From: Alphaproteobacteria bacterium
GTDB taxonomy: Bacteria; Pseudomonadota; Alphaproteobacteria; Paracaedibacterales; CAITNM01
Assembly: GCA_947478955.1 (NCBI GenBank)
Contig: CANJXJ010000006.1
Span: 1 to 47,268, forward strand
Length of the DNA stretch: 47,268 bases
Direction of reading: 5' to 3'
The notes beneath the pieces were generated by a model. It was not told the DNA's origin. It ran no database searches and saw only the letters and a list, made by a program, of their open reading frames with translations. The position numbers and the translations under genes are program-made. Below are positions 15,816 to 24,220 of this stretch, in pieces; the stretch's first letter is position 1, and each line of letters begins with the position of its first letter.

Positions 15816-16481
15816 ATGGTGCAAAGTATGAGCAGTAGCCGCTTAATATTTAGTCATTTGGAATCTGGGTATCACCCAGGAAAGCCTATTTTAAAGGATG
15901 TAGACTTTTCTATACCTAGTGGCTCCTATTGCGCCGTGATTGGTTCAAATGGCTCTGGAAAATCAACTCTTTTAAAGTTAATCGCTGGGCTATTAAAGCC
16001 CTCTAAGGGAAGCGTAAAACATAGCTTTAAAACAGTGGCCTATCTTCCGCAAAATGGTTCCTTTAATCGGACCTTTCCCATTTCGATCGCTGACGTTTTA
16101 AAAATGAGTCGGTACGTGAATTCAAAAGGAACCTATGATGCTCAAGCATTACAAGGAGCCCTTGATATCGTGAAGCTCCCCACCCCATTAGACTGTTCTA
16201 TACAAGACCTTAGTGGTGGACAGTTTCAACGGGTATTATTTGCAAGGCTTTTATTGCAAAATCCTGACTTATTGTTACTTGATGAACCTTTTAATGGCAT
16301 TGACGAAGAAACAATCCACGATTTAGCAAATGTCTTGAAAGACCTGCATCAAAAGGGAAAAACCATTCTGCTTGCTATTCATGATTGGCATTTTGTAAAT
16401 AGTTTTGTGCCAATGGTGATTGATGTTAAAGATGGACACCTTACATTAAGACACAATCAGGGTTTGATGGAGGGCGTATGA
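15816..16481 (+). CDS. znuC: Zinc/manganese ABC transporter ATP-binding protein
   Basis: The 221-aa ATPase has Walker A GSNGSGKST, Q-loop region AYLPQNG, the signature LSGGQ, Walker B LLLLDEP and the H-loop AIHDWHF. It has the compact size and the ARLLLQNPDLLLLDEPFNGID style of metal-type (ZnuC/MntB) ATPases. The start is uncertain: ATG at 15816, ATG at 15828 (four codons later) or a GTG at 15777. Codons 12-13 of the longer form are not conserved in the family, so 15816 is used. It overlaps znuB by ATGA. No substrate-binding protein (znuA) is adjacent. Confidence 0.88.
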   Translation: MVQSMSSSRLIFSHLESGYHPGKPILKDVDFSIPSGSYCAVIGSNGSGKSTLLKLIAGLLKPSKGSVKHSFKTVAYLPQNGSFNRTFPISIADVLKMSRYVNSKGTYDAQALQGALDIVKLPTPLDCSIQDLSGGQFQRVLFARLLLQNPDLLLLDEPFNGIDEETIHDLANVLKDLHQKGKTILLAIHDWHFVNSFVPMVIDVKDGHLTLRHNQGLMEGV

Positions 16482-17326
16482 TGCTACTATGGAATTTTTT
16501 TATAGCCCCCTTTGTTGAATATGCCTTCATGCAAAAAGCTATGCTCAGTTGCTTTTTTTTATGCATTTCCGCTATACCTTTAGGCGTGTTTTTATTGCTT
16601 CGAGGCCTAAGCCTAGTTGGTGATAGCCTTTCCCATGGTATATTGCCAGGCATAGCACTAGCGGCAATTTTCTTTGGAATGGCACCCGTTCCTTTATTTA
16701 TTGGTGGGATCACTGCAGGGTTGATTGTGGCTGGAATTTCCAACCAATTAAGCACTCGGTCCATTATTCCAGAAGATGCTAGCTTCACGGTTATTTACAG
16801 TCTGTCACTTGCCCTAGGCGTGCTCATTTTATTTCACCATGGGACTAATACCAATGTCCTGCATTTATTGTTTGGAAGCGTTTTGGGCATAGATTCTGTG
16901 ACCCTTTCATTAATAGCTGGAGTGTGCGGTGTAACCACCGTTTACCTAATTAAATATCGAAAGCTCCTTTTAATGTATTGCTTTGACCCCTTACTTTTTC
17001 AAGTGGCGGGTATGCACCATCGATTATTAATGTTTAGCTTTTTAGCCCTAGTCGTTAGCAACCTTGTCGCCAGCTACCAAGCCATTGGTACTCTTTTGGC
17101 ATTAGGACTTATGATGCTGCCAGCAATTACCGGCAGAATCTTGTGCACCCATTATCGACAAATTTTTAAAATCAGTTCCTTGTTTGGGATTGTGGGATGC
17201 TACGCAGGCCTTTTATTATCGTACCACATTGACTGGCCATCAGGCCCTTCAATTATTCTGTGCCTGGGCGTTCAATGTTTAGTGGTTTATGGAATTAAGC
17301 AAAAAAGTAAGGCATTGGTTCATTAA
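16478..17326 (+). CDS. znuB: Zinc/manganese ABC transporter permease
   Basis: The 282-aa ABC-3 family inner-membrane permease has about eight TM segments. Family motifs include LRGLSLVGDSLSHGILPGIA near residues 42-61, FGSVLGID, and ASYQAIGTLLALGLMMLPA near the C-terminal half. Translation is coupled to the ATPase gene. Together they import Zn or Mn across the inner membrane, given a periplasmic binding protein encoded elsewhere. The metal cannot be decided from the permease alone. Confidence 0.92.
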   Translation: MMLLWNFFIAPFVEYAFMQKAMLSCFFLCISAIPLGVFLLLRGLSLVGDSLSHGILPGIALAAIFFGMAPVPLFIGGITAGLIVAGISNQLSTRSIIPEDASFTVIYSLSLALGVLILFHHGTNTNVLHLLFGSVLGIDSVTLSLIAGVCGVTTVYLIKYRKLLLMYCFDPLLFQVAGMHHRLLMFSFLALVVSNLVASYQAIGTLLALGLMMLPAITGRILCTHYRQIFKISSLFGIVGCYAGLLLSYHIDWPSGPSIILCLGVQCLVVYGIKQKSKALVH

Positions 17327-17356
17327 TTCCAACGCCCCGTTCATTCAGTAGCCAAC

Positions 17357-18004
17357 TCATTCAAGCCCATAATATTCGCCTACATAAGCAAAAAACTGAG
17401 GCTTGAAGACTGCAATTTCTGCCACGACCATACCAGGAAGGTACTCCTCTTTATGGGCATCAAAATAGCTCCAGGAATTTTCAAGAGTTATTGACTGGGG
17501 CATAACCACAGCGACTAGTGCATCCACATGGGATTTTACAGTTGCTAGCTTTGGTAAATGGCTTATAAAATACTCTATCTGTGAAGCTACTTTTCCTCTA
17601 TCAGCAATTCCATAAGACTCTAGAACCTCATCAAATTCTGCCCCTGTAATTGACCCCTTAGTAAATTGATCACGTACACTAATAAGCGCATCCCTGTCGG
17701 TTGTCATTTCATCAATATCCTCTTGAAGTCTGGAAGAAAATGACTTTAAGCGTTCTAAGGTACAGCTTCCTTTTGAAACTTTGTACTTCTTTCCTTTCTT
17801 GTGTTCAAAAAATTCATATAGTACTTTATCTGGTCGTAAGGAAGTGGTTACGCTTTCTAGGGTTTCCTTGTGAAAAGCAAGCATACACTTTGCAATTTGG
17901 CGAACTTGCTCAGTACTTGGGTCTTCAATTTCAGGAATAGCACTAGAAAAGCCGGTGGAATTGGCAACAAGCACAGAGAGCATCAGCAATAATATTGCAT
18001 TCAT
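17357..18004 (-). CDS. Secreted protein of unknown function
   Basis: The 215-aa protein has a signal peptide (MNAILLLMLSVLVANSTGFS). The mature region contains two Cys, basic patches (EHKKGKKYKVSKGSC), and helical segments with DIDEMTTDRD. It has no recognised domain. It is transcribed convergently to znuB with a 30-nt gap and has its own upstream region. It belongs to the collection of single-gene secreted unknowns in this window. Confidence 0.62.
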   Translation of the reverse strand: MNAILLLMLSVLVANSTGFSSAIPEIEDPSTEQVRQIAKCMLAFHKETLESVTTSLRPDKVLYEFFEHKKGKKYKVSKGSCTLERLKSFSSRLQEDIDEMTTDRDALISVRDQFTKGSITGAEFDEVLESYGIADRGKVASQIEYFISHLPKLATVKSHVDALVAVVMPQSITLENSWSYFDAHKEEYLPGMVVAEIAVFKPQFFAYVGEYYGLE

Positions 18005-18156
18005 AAGAACCCATATATCACAACTACAAAACTATAGTGCCATTAAATGTGTTAATATTTTGTTAAATATAGCTTTACAGATGTTATGTTTTTTATGCTT
18101 GAATAATTTTTTTCTCTCTGCTCTTTTTAAGGGTATCTGCTTAAAATGACTTCACA

Positions 18157-19539
18157 GTGAACCTATCTACTATTGATATAAGCATTCTGGTTTTGTACCT
18201 TATCGCGGTGATTTCTATTGGTTGGATAGCCGCTAGAAAAGTTAAAACTCTTGATGATTTTGCAACCGGCGGAAGACGGTATACAGGTTTCTTTATTGCT
18301 GCGACCTTAGCTTCATCTTTTATTGGGGGAGGCTTTACAACAGGCCTTGCAGAAAAAGTGTATTGTTTAGGGCTTATCTATGTAGTGGGGCTGTGGGGAT
18401 TTAGTTTAAAAGAAATTTTGGTCGCAAAATATATCGCACCTAAAATGGTAAAATTCCCAACTGCCTATTCAGTTGGCGATATCATGGGGCAACTTTATGG
18501 AACACGGGCAAAAGTCTTCACTGGCATATCAGCATTTTTGGTGTGTACCGGAATTTTAGGTGCCCAGCTTATGGCATTTGGCCATATTTGCAATGTACTT
18601 CTAGGAATATCTTCCCAAATGGGTGCATTCATTTGTGCCTTAATTGTCATGGCCTATTCAGGATCAGGCGGAATGCGCGCAGTAGTGGCAAACGATACAT
18701 TGCACTTTTGCGTGTTGATGGTGTCATTGCCTTTAGTCTTTTTCTTTGGGGTTCAAGCCATAGGTGGCTTTGATAAATTGTATTTTTATAGCAGCGTAAA
18801 TTTCTCTCATCACGTTCCTTTTTCATCTATTGCCTTAGTATTTTTAAGTTTCTTTTTTGGTGAAACGTTGGTGCCCCCTTATGTTCAACGTTTACTGATT
18901 GGTAAAACCATAAAACACACTATTCGCGGTAATATGGCTAGCGGTCTTATATCTATCCCGTTTTTCTTAATGATCGGTTTAATTGGTATTATTGCCTTGG
19001 TCATGAACCCTGATTTAAATCCTAACCTTGCCTTGCCTTACGTTGTGTTAGAAACAATGCCTATAGGATTAAAAGGGGTTGCAATCGCAGGCATGCTGGC
19101 AATTATTTTATCATCGGCAGATTCATTCTTAAACGCTGCTTCTGTTTCAATTACCCATGATGTGCTTACCCCAATTTTGCCGCGCTTAAGCGAGGGACAG
19201 AAATTACTTATCTCAAAATATTCGACCTACTTTGTAGCATTGTCGGGACTTCTGTTTACCTTGTCTTTAGAAAGCGCCATTGATATTTTGCTTGAAGCTT
19301 ATATGTTTTGGACCCCTGTCGTCTTAGTCCCCTTTGTTGCAGGTGTAATGGGCATAAAGCGTCCTAAAGAGGCGTTTTTCTACAGCGCAGCTAGCGGCAT
19401 CCTTGTTGCAATGGTTATGCGGTTGCTTTCCTTTAAACATGCTGCGTATTTTGAAGTGAGCATTTGGGGAATTATTGCAAACTTTATTGTCTTTTTTGCA
19501 TATCGTCCGGTTACGCGTTTGTCGGGAAAACCCATATAA
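18157..19539 (+). CDS. Sodium/solute symporter (SSS family)
   Basis: The 460-aa protein has about 12-13 TM segments. SSS hallmarks are visible: the N-terminal DISILVLYLIAVISIGW helix, DDFATGGRR after TM1, ASSFIGGGFTTGLAEKVY in TM2, and the ILSSADSFLNAASVSITHD segment that carries sodium-site Ser residues in TM8. It resembles proline/pantothenate-type transporters (PutP-like), but substrate specificity cannot be read. The start is GTG at 18157; an out-of-frame ATG mini-frame (MTSQ) overlaps it, which could modulate initiation. It is monocistronic. Confidence 0.88.
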   Translation: MNLSTIDISILVLYLIAVISIGWIAARKVKTLDDFATGGRRYTGFFIAATLASSFIGGGFTTGLAEKVYCLGLIYVVGLWGFSLKEILVAKYIAPKMVKFPTAYSVGDIMGQLYGTRAKVFTGISAFLVCTGILGAQLMAFGHICNVLLGISSQMGAFICALIVMAYSGSGGMRAVVANDTLHFCVLMVSLPLVFFFGVQAIGGFDKLYFYSSVNFSHHVPFSSIALVFLSFFFGETLVPPYVQRLLIGKTIKHTIRGNMASGLISIPFFLMIGLIGIIALVMNPDLNPNLALPYVVLETMPIGLKGVAIAGMLAIILSSADSFLNAASVSITHDVLTPILPRLSEGQKLLISKYSTYFVALSGLLFTLSLESAIDILLEAYMFWTPVVLVPFVAGVMGIKRPKEAFFYSAASGILVAMVMRLLSFKHAAYFEVSIWGIIANFIVFFAYRPVTRLSGKPI

Positions 19540-19735
19540 ACACACCATCACCATTTAAACATTTCTTCTTCGCACAACCTTAGATTCTTAGGGGCGCCGG
19601 AAAACAACCCCTTGCAACAATTTCATAAAAAATTTTTTTGTTATATAAAAATTAAGATGCTTTTGTCATAATTGAATTGAAAATTACGTAAAGGTAGATA
19701 TAATGACCGACTATGTTCTTCTTCAAAGGTATATT

Positions 19736-21037
19736 ATGTTAAAAAATTTACTATTCATGTTCTTTTTTTGTTTTTCTGAATTTTTGAGCATGGCTTGTGC
19801 AAGTGATCCTGTCAGAGTTATTCTTCCAGCCGATGAGCGCGCTAACCGTAGAGTGATGGAAACAGCTTATAGGGGCCCTATCAACATTGTTTATGCAGAC
19901 GATATGCCCGTTAACCTCACTGGAATGAGAGGAGCTGTCACGCGTTACAACAAGAGTAAAGAGAAACTTGGAGATATTTCTGCCGTATATCATGCTCATG
20001 GGACGAAGGTTAGAGCAAGACATCTTATAAAGATTAACTTATTGATGTTAGATATCAGCATGCCGGGGCAAGGTGAAATAGATGGAGTTCTACAATATGG
20101 CGATGGCTATCCTACACTACAGCGGCTTCAAGCTGAGGCACTGCTAGAAGGAATTATTTTACCGCCATGTATAGCAGTTACTACTGAAGAATATTACCTT
20201 ACTGTACCTAATTATGCAACAGACCGAGGCTTTCTGTTTGCACATGATAAAATCCTACCAGGTCCGGCCGGTGTTCCATCAGTTTTCGCAAGATGCGCAG
20301 AGCTTCTTGGAGAACGCTGGCTTACTACGCATTGTGGAAGAAGGGCAACTACACCCATCTGGGAGGTAAACCAAACTACTTTTTCTGCTTCAGAGCCACT
20401 TCGTCGTTCAGGCAACCCTCGTCGTAGTATGCGTGAGAGATGGAATAGTTGGAGAGGTCAGTCGAAAAGAGCGCCTCGTCTTTCTGCTTCAGCCTTAACT
20501 CATCCAAGGAAAGAAGGTCATCCTTTTGAGGAACCTAGCTCTGCGCCTGATGATGCAACAGTACCTTCTTCAATGAGATCCGCTGCTCCTAAGGTCCCTC
20601 CTAACCCTACGCCTATGCCATCTATAGGTGATGAGATTGAAGAACTTACTAGTGAAGGTGAAGGCGCAAGCGCAGTTGTAGGTGTTGCTAAGGTTTTTAA
20701 CGATCATATGCATGTATCATCTATAGGTGATGAGCTTGAAGAACTTACTAGTGAAGGTGAAGGCGCAAGCGCAGTTGTAGGTGTTGCTAAGGTTTTTAAC
20801 GATCATATGCATGTATCATCTATTAGTTCCGCAAGAAGCGAAGCACTTGAGCTTCCTAGCGCAGATGCTACTGTAAATGTTGTAGCTCAGCCTCCTATTG
20901 CAAAAGAAACAACGATAGTCGGGCTTCCTACTGCTGCTCCCCTTACAGATGCAGCTCTCGATGCAACACTAGTCCGCCCTGCTAGGTGGGGATGGCTAGG
21001 GCGCGTCGGAAAAAAGATACAGCGCTTGTGGACTTGA
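19736..21037 (+). CDS. Exported protein with a receiver-like (CheY-like) domain and a repeat-bearing tail
   Basis: The protein is 433 aa from the ATG at 19736, which has AAAGG 7 nt upstream and starts at a signal peptide (MLKNLLFMFFFCFSEF...MACA). An ATG at 19703 would add 11 residues. Residues about 48-185 read as a receiver domain: INIVYADDMPVNL (acidic pair 55-56), LLMLDISMPG (phosphoacceptor Asp106), IAVTT (Thr149/150) and a Lys near 172, all in canonical order. The rest is a Pro/Ser/Arg-rich region, two near-identical 33-residue repeats (20622-20819), and a basic WGWLGRVGKKIQRLW C-terminus. Receivers are cytosolic, so a signal peptide is highly unusual. Confidence 0.6.
   Translation: MLKNLLFMFFFCFSEFLSMACASDPVRVILPADERANRRVMETAYRGPINIVYADDMPVNLTGMRGAVTRYNKSKEKLGDISAVYHAHGTKVRARHLIKINLLMLDISMPGQGEIDGVLQYGDGYPTLQRLQAEALLEGIILPPCIAVTTEEYYLTVPNYATDRGFLFAHDKILPGPAGVPSVFARCAELLGERWLTTHCGRRATTPIWEVNQTTFSASEPLRRSGNPRRSMRERWNSWRGQSKRAPRLSASALTHPRKEGHPFEEPSSAPDDATVPSSMRSAAPKVPPNPTPMPSIGDEIEELTSEGEGASAVVGVAKVFNDHMHVSSIGDELEELTSEGEGASAVVGVAKVFNDHMHVSSISSARSEALELPSADATVNVVAQPPIAKETTIVGLPTAAPLTDAALDATLVRPARWGWLGRVGKKIQRLWT
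20622..20819 (+). repeat. Two 99-bp tandem repeats inside the exported receiver protein
   Basis: The two units are 20622-20720 and 20721-20819. They differ by a single base (GAGATT versus GAGCTT) and encode 33 residues beginning IGDE(I/L)EELTSEGEG. The near-identity indicates very recent duplication and possible copy-number variation. Confidence 0.93.
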
Positions 21038-21084
21038 TCGCAACGATCATTACCCTCAATCGGGGTTAGTCTCGTCACTCGTTT

Positions 21085-21135
21085 TCCTGGAGCCTAGGCG
21101 CACAGCACCAGCTGTGTTGACCTAGGCACCCAGGA
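21085..21135. other. Long nested hairpin of unknown role
   Basis: Three nested stems occur in 51 nt: TCCTGG/CCAGGA, GCCTAGG/CCTAGGC and ACAGC/GCTGT with loop ACCA. No U-tract follows on either strand, so it is not a simple terminator. It lies between the receiver gene and hslV, in a 253-nt gap that also has a GATCG-CAA-CGATC hairpin at the receiver gene's stop codon. Confidence 0.7.
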
Positions 21136-21290
21136 TCTAGTGCAATAAACCATTATAATATGTTTCCAAAAATCCCCAGATTATAAAGCCGTTGGTATGA
21201 AAATGGCCCCCTTAAAAGCCTGTATAAATGCTCTAAATTTTATGGTAGGTTTTACAAAAGGTCGATGCTCAAAGTGGTAATGGAATAAAT

Positions 21291-21848
21291 ATGATTTCCC
21301 ATCATTCACAAACAATTTATGGCACCACCATTGTTTCAATACGGCGGGAAAACCATGTGGTGATGGCGGGCGATGGTCAGGTAACCCTAGGCGCGCAAAT
21401 TATGAAGGGCAAAGCCAGAAAGATTCGTCGAATTGGTGGCGGAAAAGTTCTGGCAGGCTTTGCAGGCGCTACCGCAGATGCTTTTGCATTACTTGAAAGA
21501 CTTGAAACAAAGCTGGATCAATACCCATCTCAATTAGCGCGCGCATGCGTTGAAATGGCAAAAGACTGGCGTACTGACAGGTATTTACGCAAATTAGAAG
21601 CGATGATGATTGTCGCAGATAATCAAAAAACATTTCTTATGAGCGGCACCGGTGATGTTATTGAACCCGATGAAGATGTCGTGGCAATTGGCTCAGGCGG
21701 CGGGTACGCTTTAGCTGCCGGTAAGGGCATGCTAAGTGTACCCGATATAACCTTAGATATTGATGTTATTGCCAAGCGTTCTTTAGAGATTGCCGCTGAA
21801 CTTTGCATCTATACCAACAACCACATAATTATGGAAAGCTTAAGTTAA
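21291..21848 (+). CDS. hslV: ATP-dependent protease subunit HslV
   Basis: The 185-aa proteasome-like peptidase has the [10 protein letters not shown] processing site, exposing the N-terminal catalytic Thr (residue 12 or 13). AGDGQVTLG and the [15 protein letters not shown] loop are typical. Its stop overlaps the hslU ATG by one base (TAATG), which couples production of peptidase and unfoldase. HslUV degrades misfolded and regulatory proteins in the cytosol, usually as part of the heat-shock response. I could not identify a convincing sigma-32 promoter. Confidence 0.97.
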   Translation: MISHHSQTIYGTTIVSIRRENHVVMAGDGQVTLGAQIMKGKARKIRRIGGGKVLAGFAGATADAFALLERLETKLDQYPSQLARACVEMAKDWRTDRYLRKLEAMMIVADNQKTFLMSGTGDVIEPDEDVVAIGSGGGYALAAGKGMLSVPDITLDIDVIAKRSLEIAAELCIYTNNHIIMESLS

Positions 21849-23155
21849 TGACTCAGCTCACTCCTAAACAAATTGTTACTGAATTAGATCGGTTTATTGT
21901 TGGTCAAGAGGATGCTAAGCGCGCTGTAGCTGTGGCATTGCGTAATCGTTGGCGCCGTATGCAGTTGTCATCTGATTTAATTGACGAAGTGTTACCTAAA
22001 AATATTTTAATGATTGGCTCTACAGGTGTAGGTAAAACAGAAATTGCCCGACGTTTGGCAAAGCTTGCGAATGCTCCCTTTATAAAAGTTGAAGCCACCA
22101 AATATACAGAAATTGGCTATGTTGGTCGTGACGTTGAGCAAATCATTCGCGATCTCATTGAAATTAGCATTCACATGCAACGTGAAATTTTGCGCGTTGA
22201 AGTAAAAGAACGGGCTGTCATTTTAGCGGAAGAAAAAATTCTTGATGTTCTGGTGGGGGCAACAGCCACCCCAGATACCCGTCAGAAATTTAGGCGCATG
22301 CTTCACACTGGCGAATTGGATGAAAAATTAATAGACATTGAAGTTCAAGATCATGCCAGTTCACTGCCTACGTTTGATGTACCAGGTATGCCAGGCGCAC
22401 AAATGGGAATGATTAACCTTGGGGATGTTTTTGGGAAAGCCTTTGGCAACAAAACCAAAACCCGTAATGTATCAGTAAAAGAAGCGCAAGGGTTATTGCT
22501 AACCGAAGAAGCCGATAAATTACTAGATCAAGAAAAAATTGTCTCTAGTGCAATTGAACAGGTGGAACAAAACGGCATTGTCTTTCTAGATGAAATTGAC
22601 AAAATTTGTGCGCGTTCTGAAAACCGCGGTGGTGACGTTAGCCGCGAAGGAGTACAGCGGGATTTATTGCCGCTTATTGAAGGCACCACAGTTTCTACAA
22701 AGCACGGCCCCATTAAGACCGATCATATATTATTTATTACCAGCGGCGCATTCCATGTGTCAAAGCCATCTGATTTACTGCCTGAATTACAAGGCCGCTT
22801 ACCCATTCGGGTTGAGCTTAAAGCCTTAACTAAGGATGACTTTGTACGCATTTTAACAGAGCCTGAAGCGAACCTGATTCTTCAATCGATTGCCATGCTT
22901 AAAACTGAAAATGTTACTTTAGAATTTAAAAAAGACGCGATTCAAACCATTGCTGAATTAGCCGCCAAAATTAACGAAGAAATTGAAAACATTGGCGCCA
23001 GGCGGTTACATACCATCTTAGAAAAATTGCTAGAAGAAATTAGTTTTACAGGCCCTGATCGCAGCGGTGAAACTTTTACCATTACCAAAAAATATGTTGA
23101 AGAAAAGGTATCAGTGTTGGCTGAAAATCAGGATCTTTCCAGGTTTATTCTTTAA
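21848..23155 (+). CDS. hslU: ATP-dependent protease ATPase subunit HslU
   Basis: The 435-aa AAA+ unfoldase partners HslV. The ATG at 21848 gives the canonical [20 protein letters not shown] start. Walker A GSTGVGKT is at 57-64, [15 protein letters not shown] contains the pore loop, Walker B is in FLDEIDKI, and sensor II is in [18 protein letters not shown]. The I-domain between Walker A and B is of normal length. A frame-extending upstream start lies inside hslV and is not used. Confidence 0.97.
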   Translation: MTQLTPKQIVTELDRFIVGQEDAKRAVAVALRNRWRRMQLSSDLIDEVLPKNILMIGSTGVGKTEIARRLAKLANAPFIKVEATKYTEIGYVGRDVEQIIRDLIEISIHMQREILRVEVKERAVILAEEKILDVLVGATATPDTRQKFRRMLHTGELDEKLIDIEVQDHASSLPTFDVPGMPGAQMGMINLGDVFGKAFGNKTKTRNVSVKEAQGLLLTEEADKLLDQEKIVSSAIEQVEQNGIVFLDEIDKICARSENRGGDVSREGVQRDLLPLIEGTTVSTKHGPIKTDHILFITSGAFHVSKPSDLLPELQGRLPIRVELKALTKDDFVRILTEPEANLILQSIAMLKTENVTLEFKKDAIQTIAELAAKINEEIENIGARRLHTILEKLLEEISFTGPDRSGETFTITKKYVEEKVSVLAENQDLSRFIL

Positions 23156-23322
23156 AATCATTTAAAATTTACCATCTTGGGCAAAAAATATTTGGCGACA
23201 AAAAACTTATTAAAGGTTTGTTATTATTTTTATATCATAGTCTGGAGCTAGAGTTTGCTGGTCACTGTACCCTATGGGTAAGAAGCAAATAGCCGGTTAA
23301 TTTAAAAAAGGTAATAAACCTG

Positions 23323-24045
23323 ATGAAAAAAACCCTCCCAGGCTTTGTCTTGCTCGAAGTAGCGATTGCCCTAAGCGTGTTGGGGGTGATTACCTATATG
23401 GCTATGCCACTTTTGGGCAAAATTCAGCAATGGCAACAGGTACGCGTCACCACTGCCCACCAAGAAAAAATAGTGGAATCACTAGCCGGGTATGTGCTTT
23501 CAAACAAGCGCCTACCCTGCCCTGCTTTAACATCAAACGGAGAAGCACAAAGCACCTGTACCAACGACACTAAAGTAGGATTTGTGCCCTACAAGACTTT
23601 AGGCATTGATGAAAAAACCGCCAAAGATGGTAATCATCATTGGATGACGTATGCCGTACAACCAAGCCTTGCAGCTACTAGAATTAGTTGCGTATCTACT
23701 GATCCCAGCCTAGCTATTGACCCTAAAACTGTATTTTGCAAAACGCCTAGCGATGGTAATTTGGCCATCCAAAGTGCCGATAATCAGCCATGTATCTTAG
23801 CACCTGATTTTGTAGCGGTGGTGCTAATTGCCCATGGAAGCAGTGGGGGCTATGGCCTTGATAACGGCAGCATTCAACCGGTCGATAGTACGGATGTTGA
23901 TAAAGTCCGTAACGCTGCTCGCCTTGGGGTTTTTACCACCAAAACCCAAAGCCGATCTACGGGAGCTACTTTTGATGACACTCTATTCTATGTCAGCCGC
24001 AATAACCTGATGGCGCAGTGGGCAAAGTTCCCCTGTCGACGCTAG
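23323..24045 (+). CDS. Type IV pilin-like / pseudopilin protein
   Basis: The 240-aa protein has a class III prepilin signal: a short basic leader MKKTLPG, then FVLLEVAIALSVLGVITYMA, with Glu at position +5 after the expected cleavage at Gly7-Phe8. A globular domain with at least seven Cys and DGNHHWMTYAV, GYGLDNGS and VSRNNLMAQW motifs follows. Similar large pseudopilins with a conserved LxGYxLxNxRLPCPA segment (here LAGYVLSNKRLPCPA, residues about 53-67) are found in type II secretion or minor-pilin roles in alphaproteobacteria. A prepilin peptidase and assembly ATPase must be encoded elsewhere. It may contribute to DNA uptake with DprA. Confidence 0.82.
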   Translation: MKKTLPGFVLLEVAIALSVLGVITYMAMPLLGKIQQWQQVRVTTAHQEKIVESLAGYVLSNKRLPCPALTSNGEAQSTCTNDTKVGFVPYKTLGIDEKTAKDGNHHWMTYAVQPSLAATRISCVSTDPSLAIDPKTVFCKTPSDGNLAIQSADNQPCILAPDFVAVVLIAHGSSGGYGLDNGSIQPVDSTDVDKVRNAARLGVFTTKTQSRSTGATFDDTLFYVSRNNLMAQWAKFPCRR

Positions 24046-24165
24046 GGGGGCGCTCTCTTTAGCCATATGAAACACAAAAATAGAGTTTGCGTGCGCATAT
24101 AGACAGAAAAAATAGTAAGATCGCAACGCAATCGTCACAATATTGCATGGCTGACATACTATTTC

Positions 24166-24193
24166 TTGACTTTTTATAAATAGTGCTTACATT
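24166..24193 (+). promoter_or_regulatory. Probable promoter of the DEAD-box helicase
   Basis: TTGACT (24166-24171) is followed after 16 nt by TACATT (24188-24193), 27 nt before the start codon. No Shine-Dalgarno is visible in the short leader. Confidence 0.5.
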
Positions 24194-24220
24194 AATGAGA
24201 TAACCTATAATAATACACCT

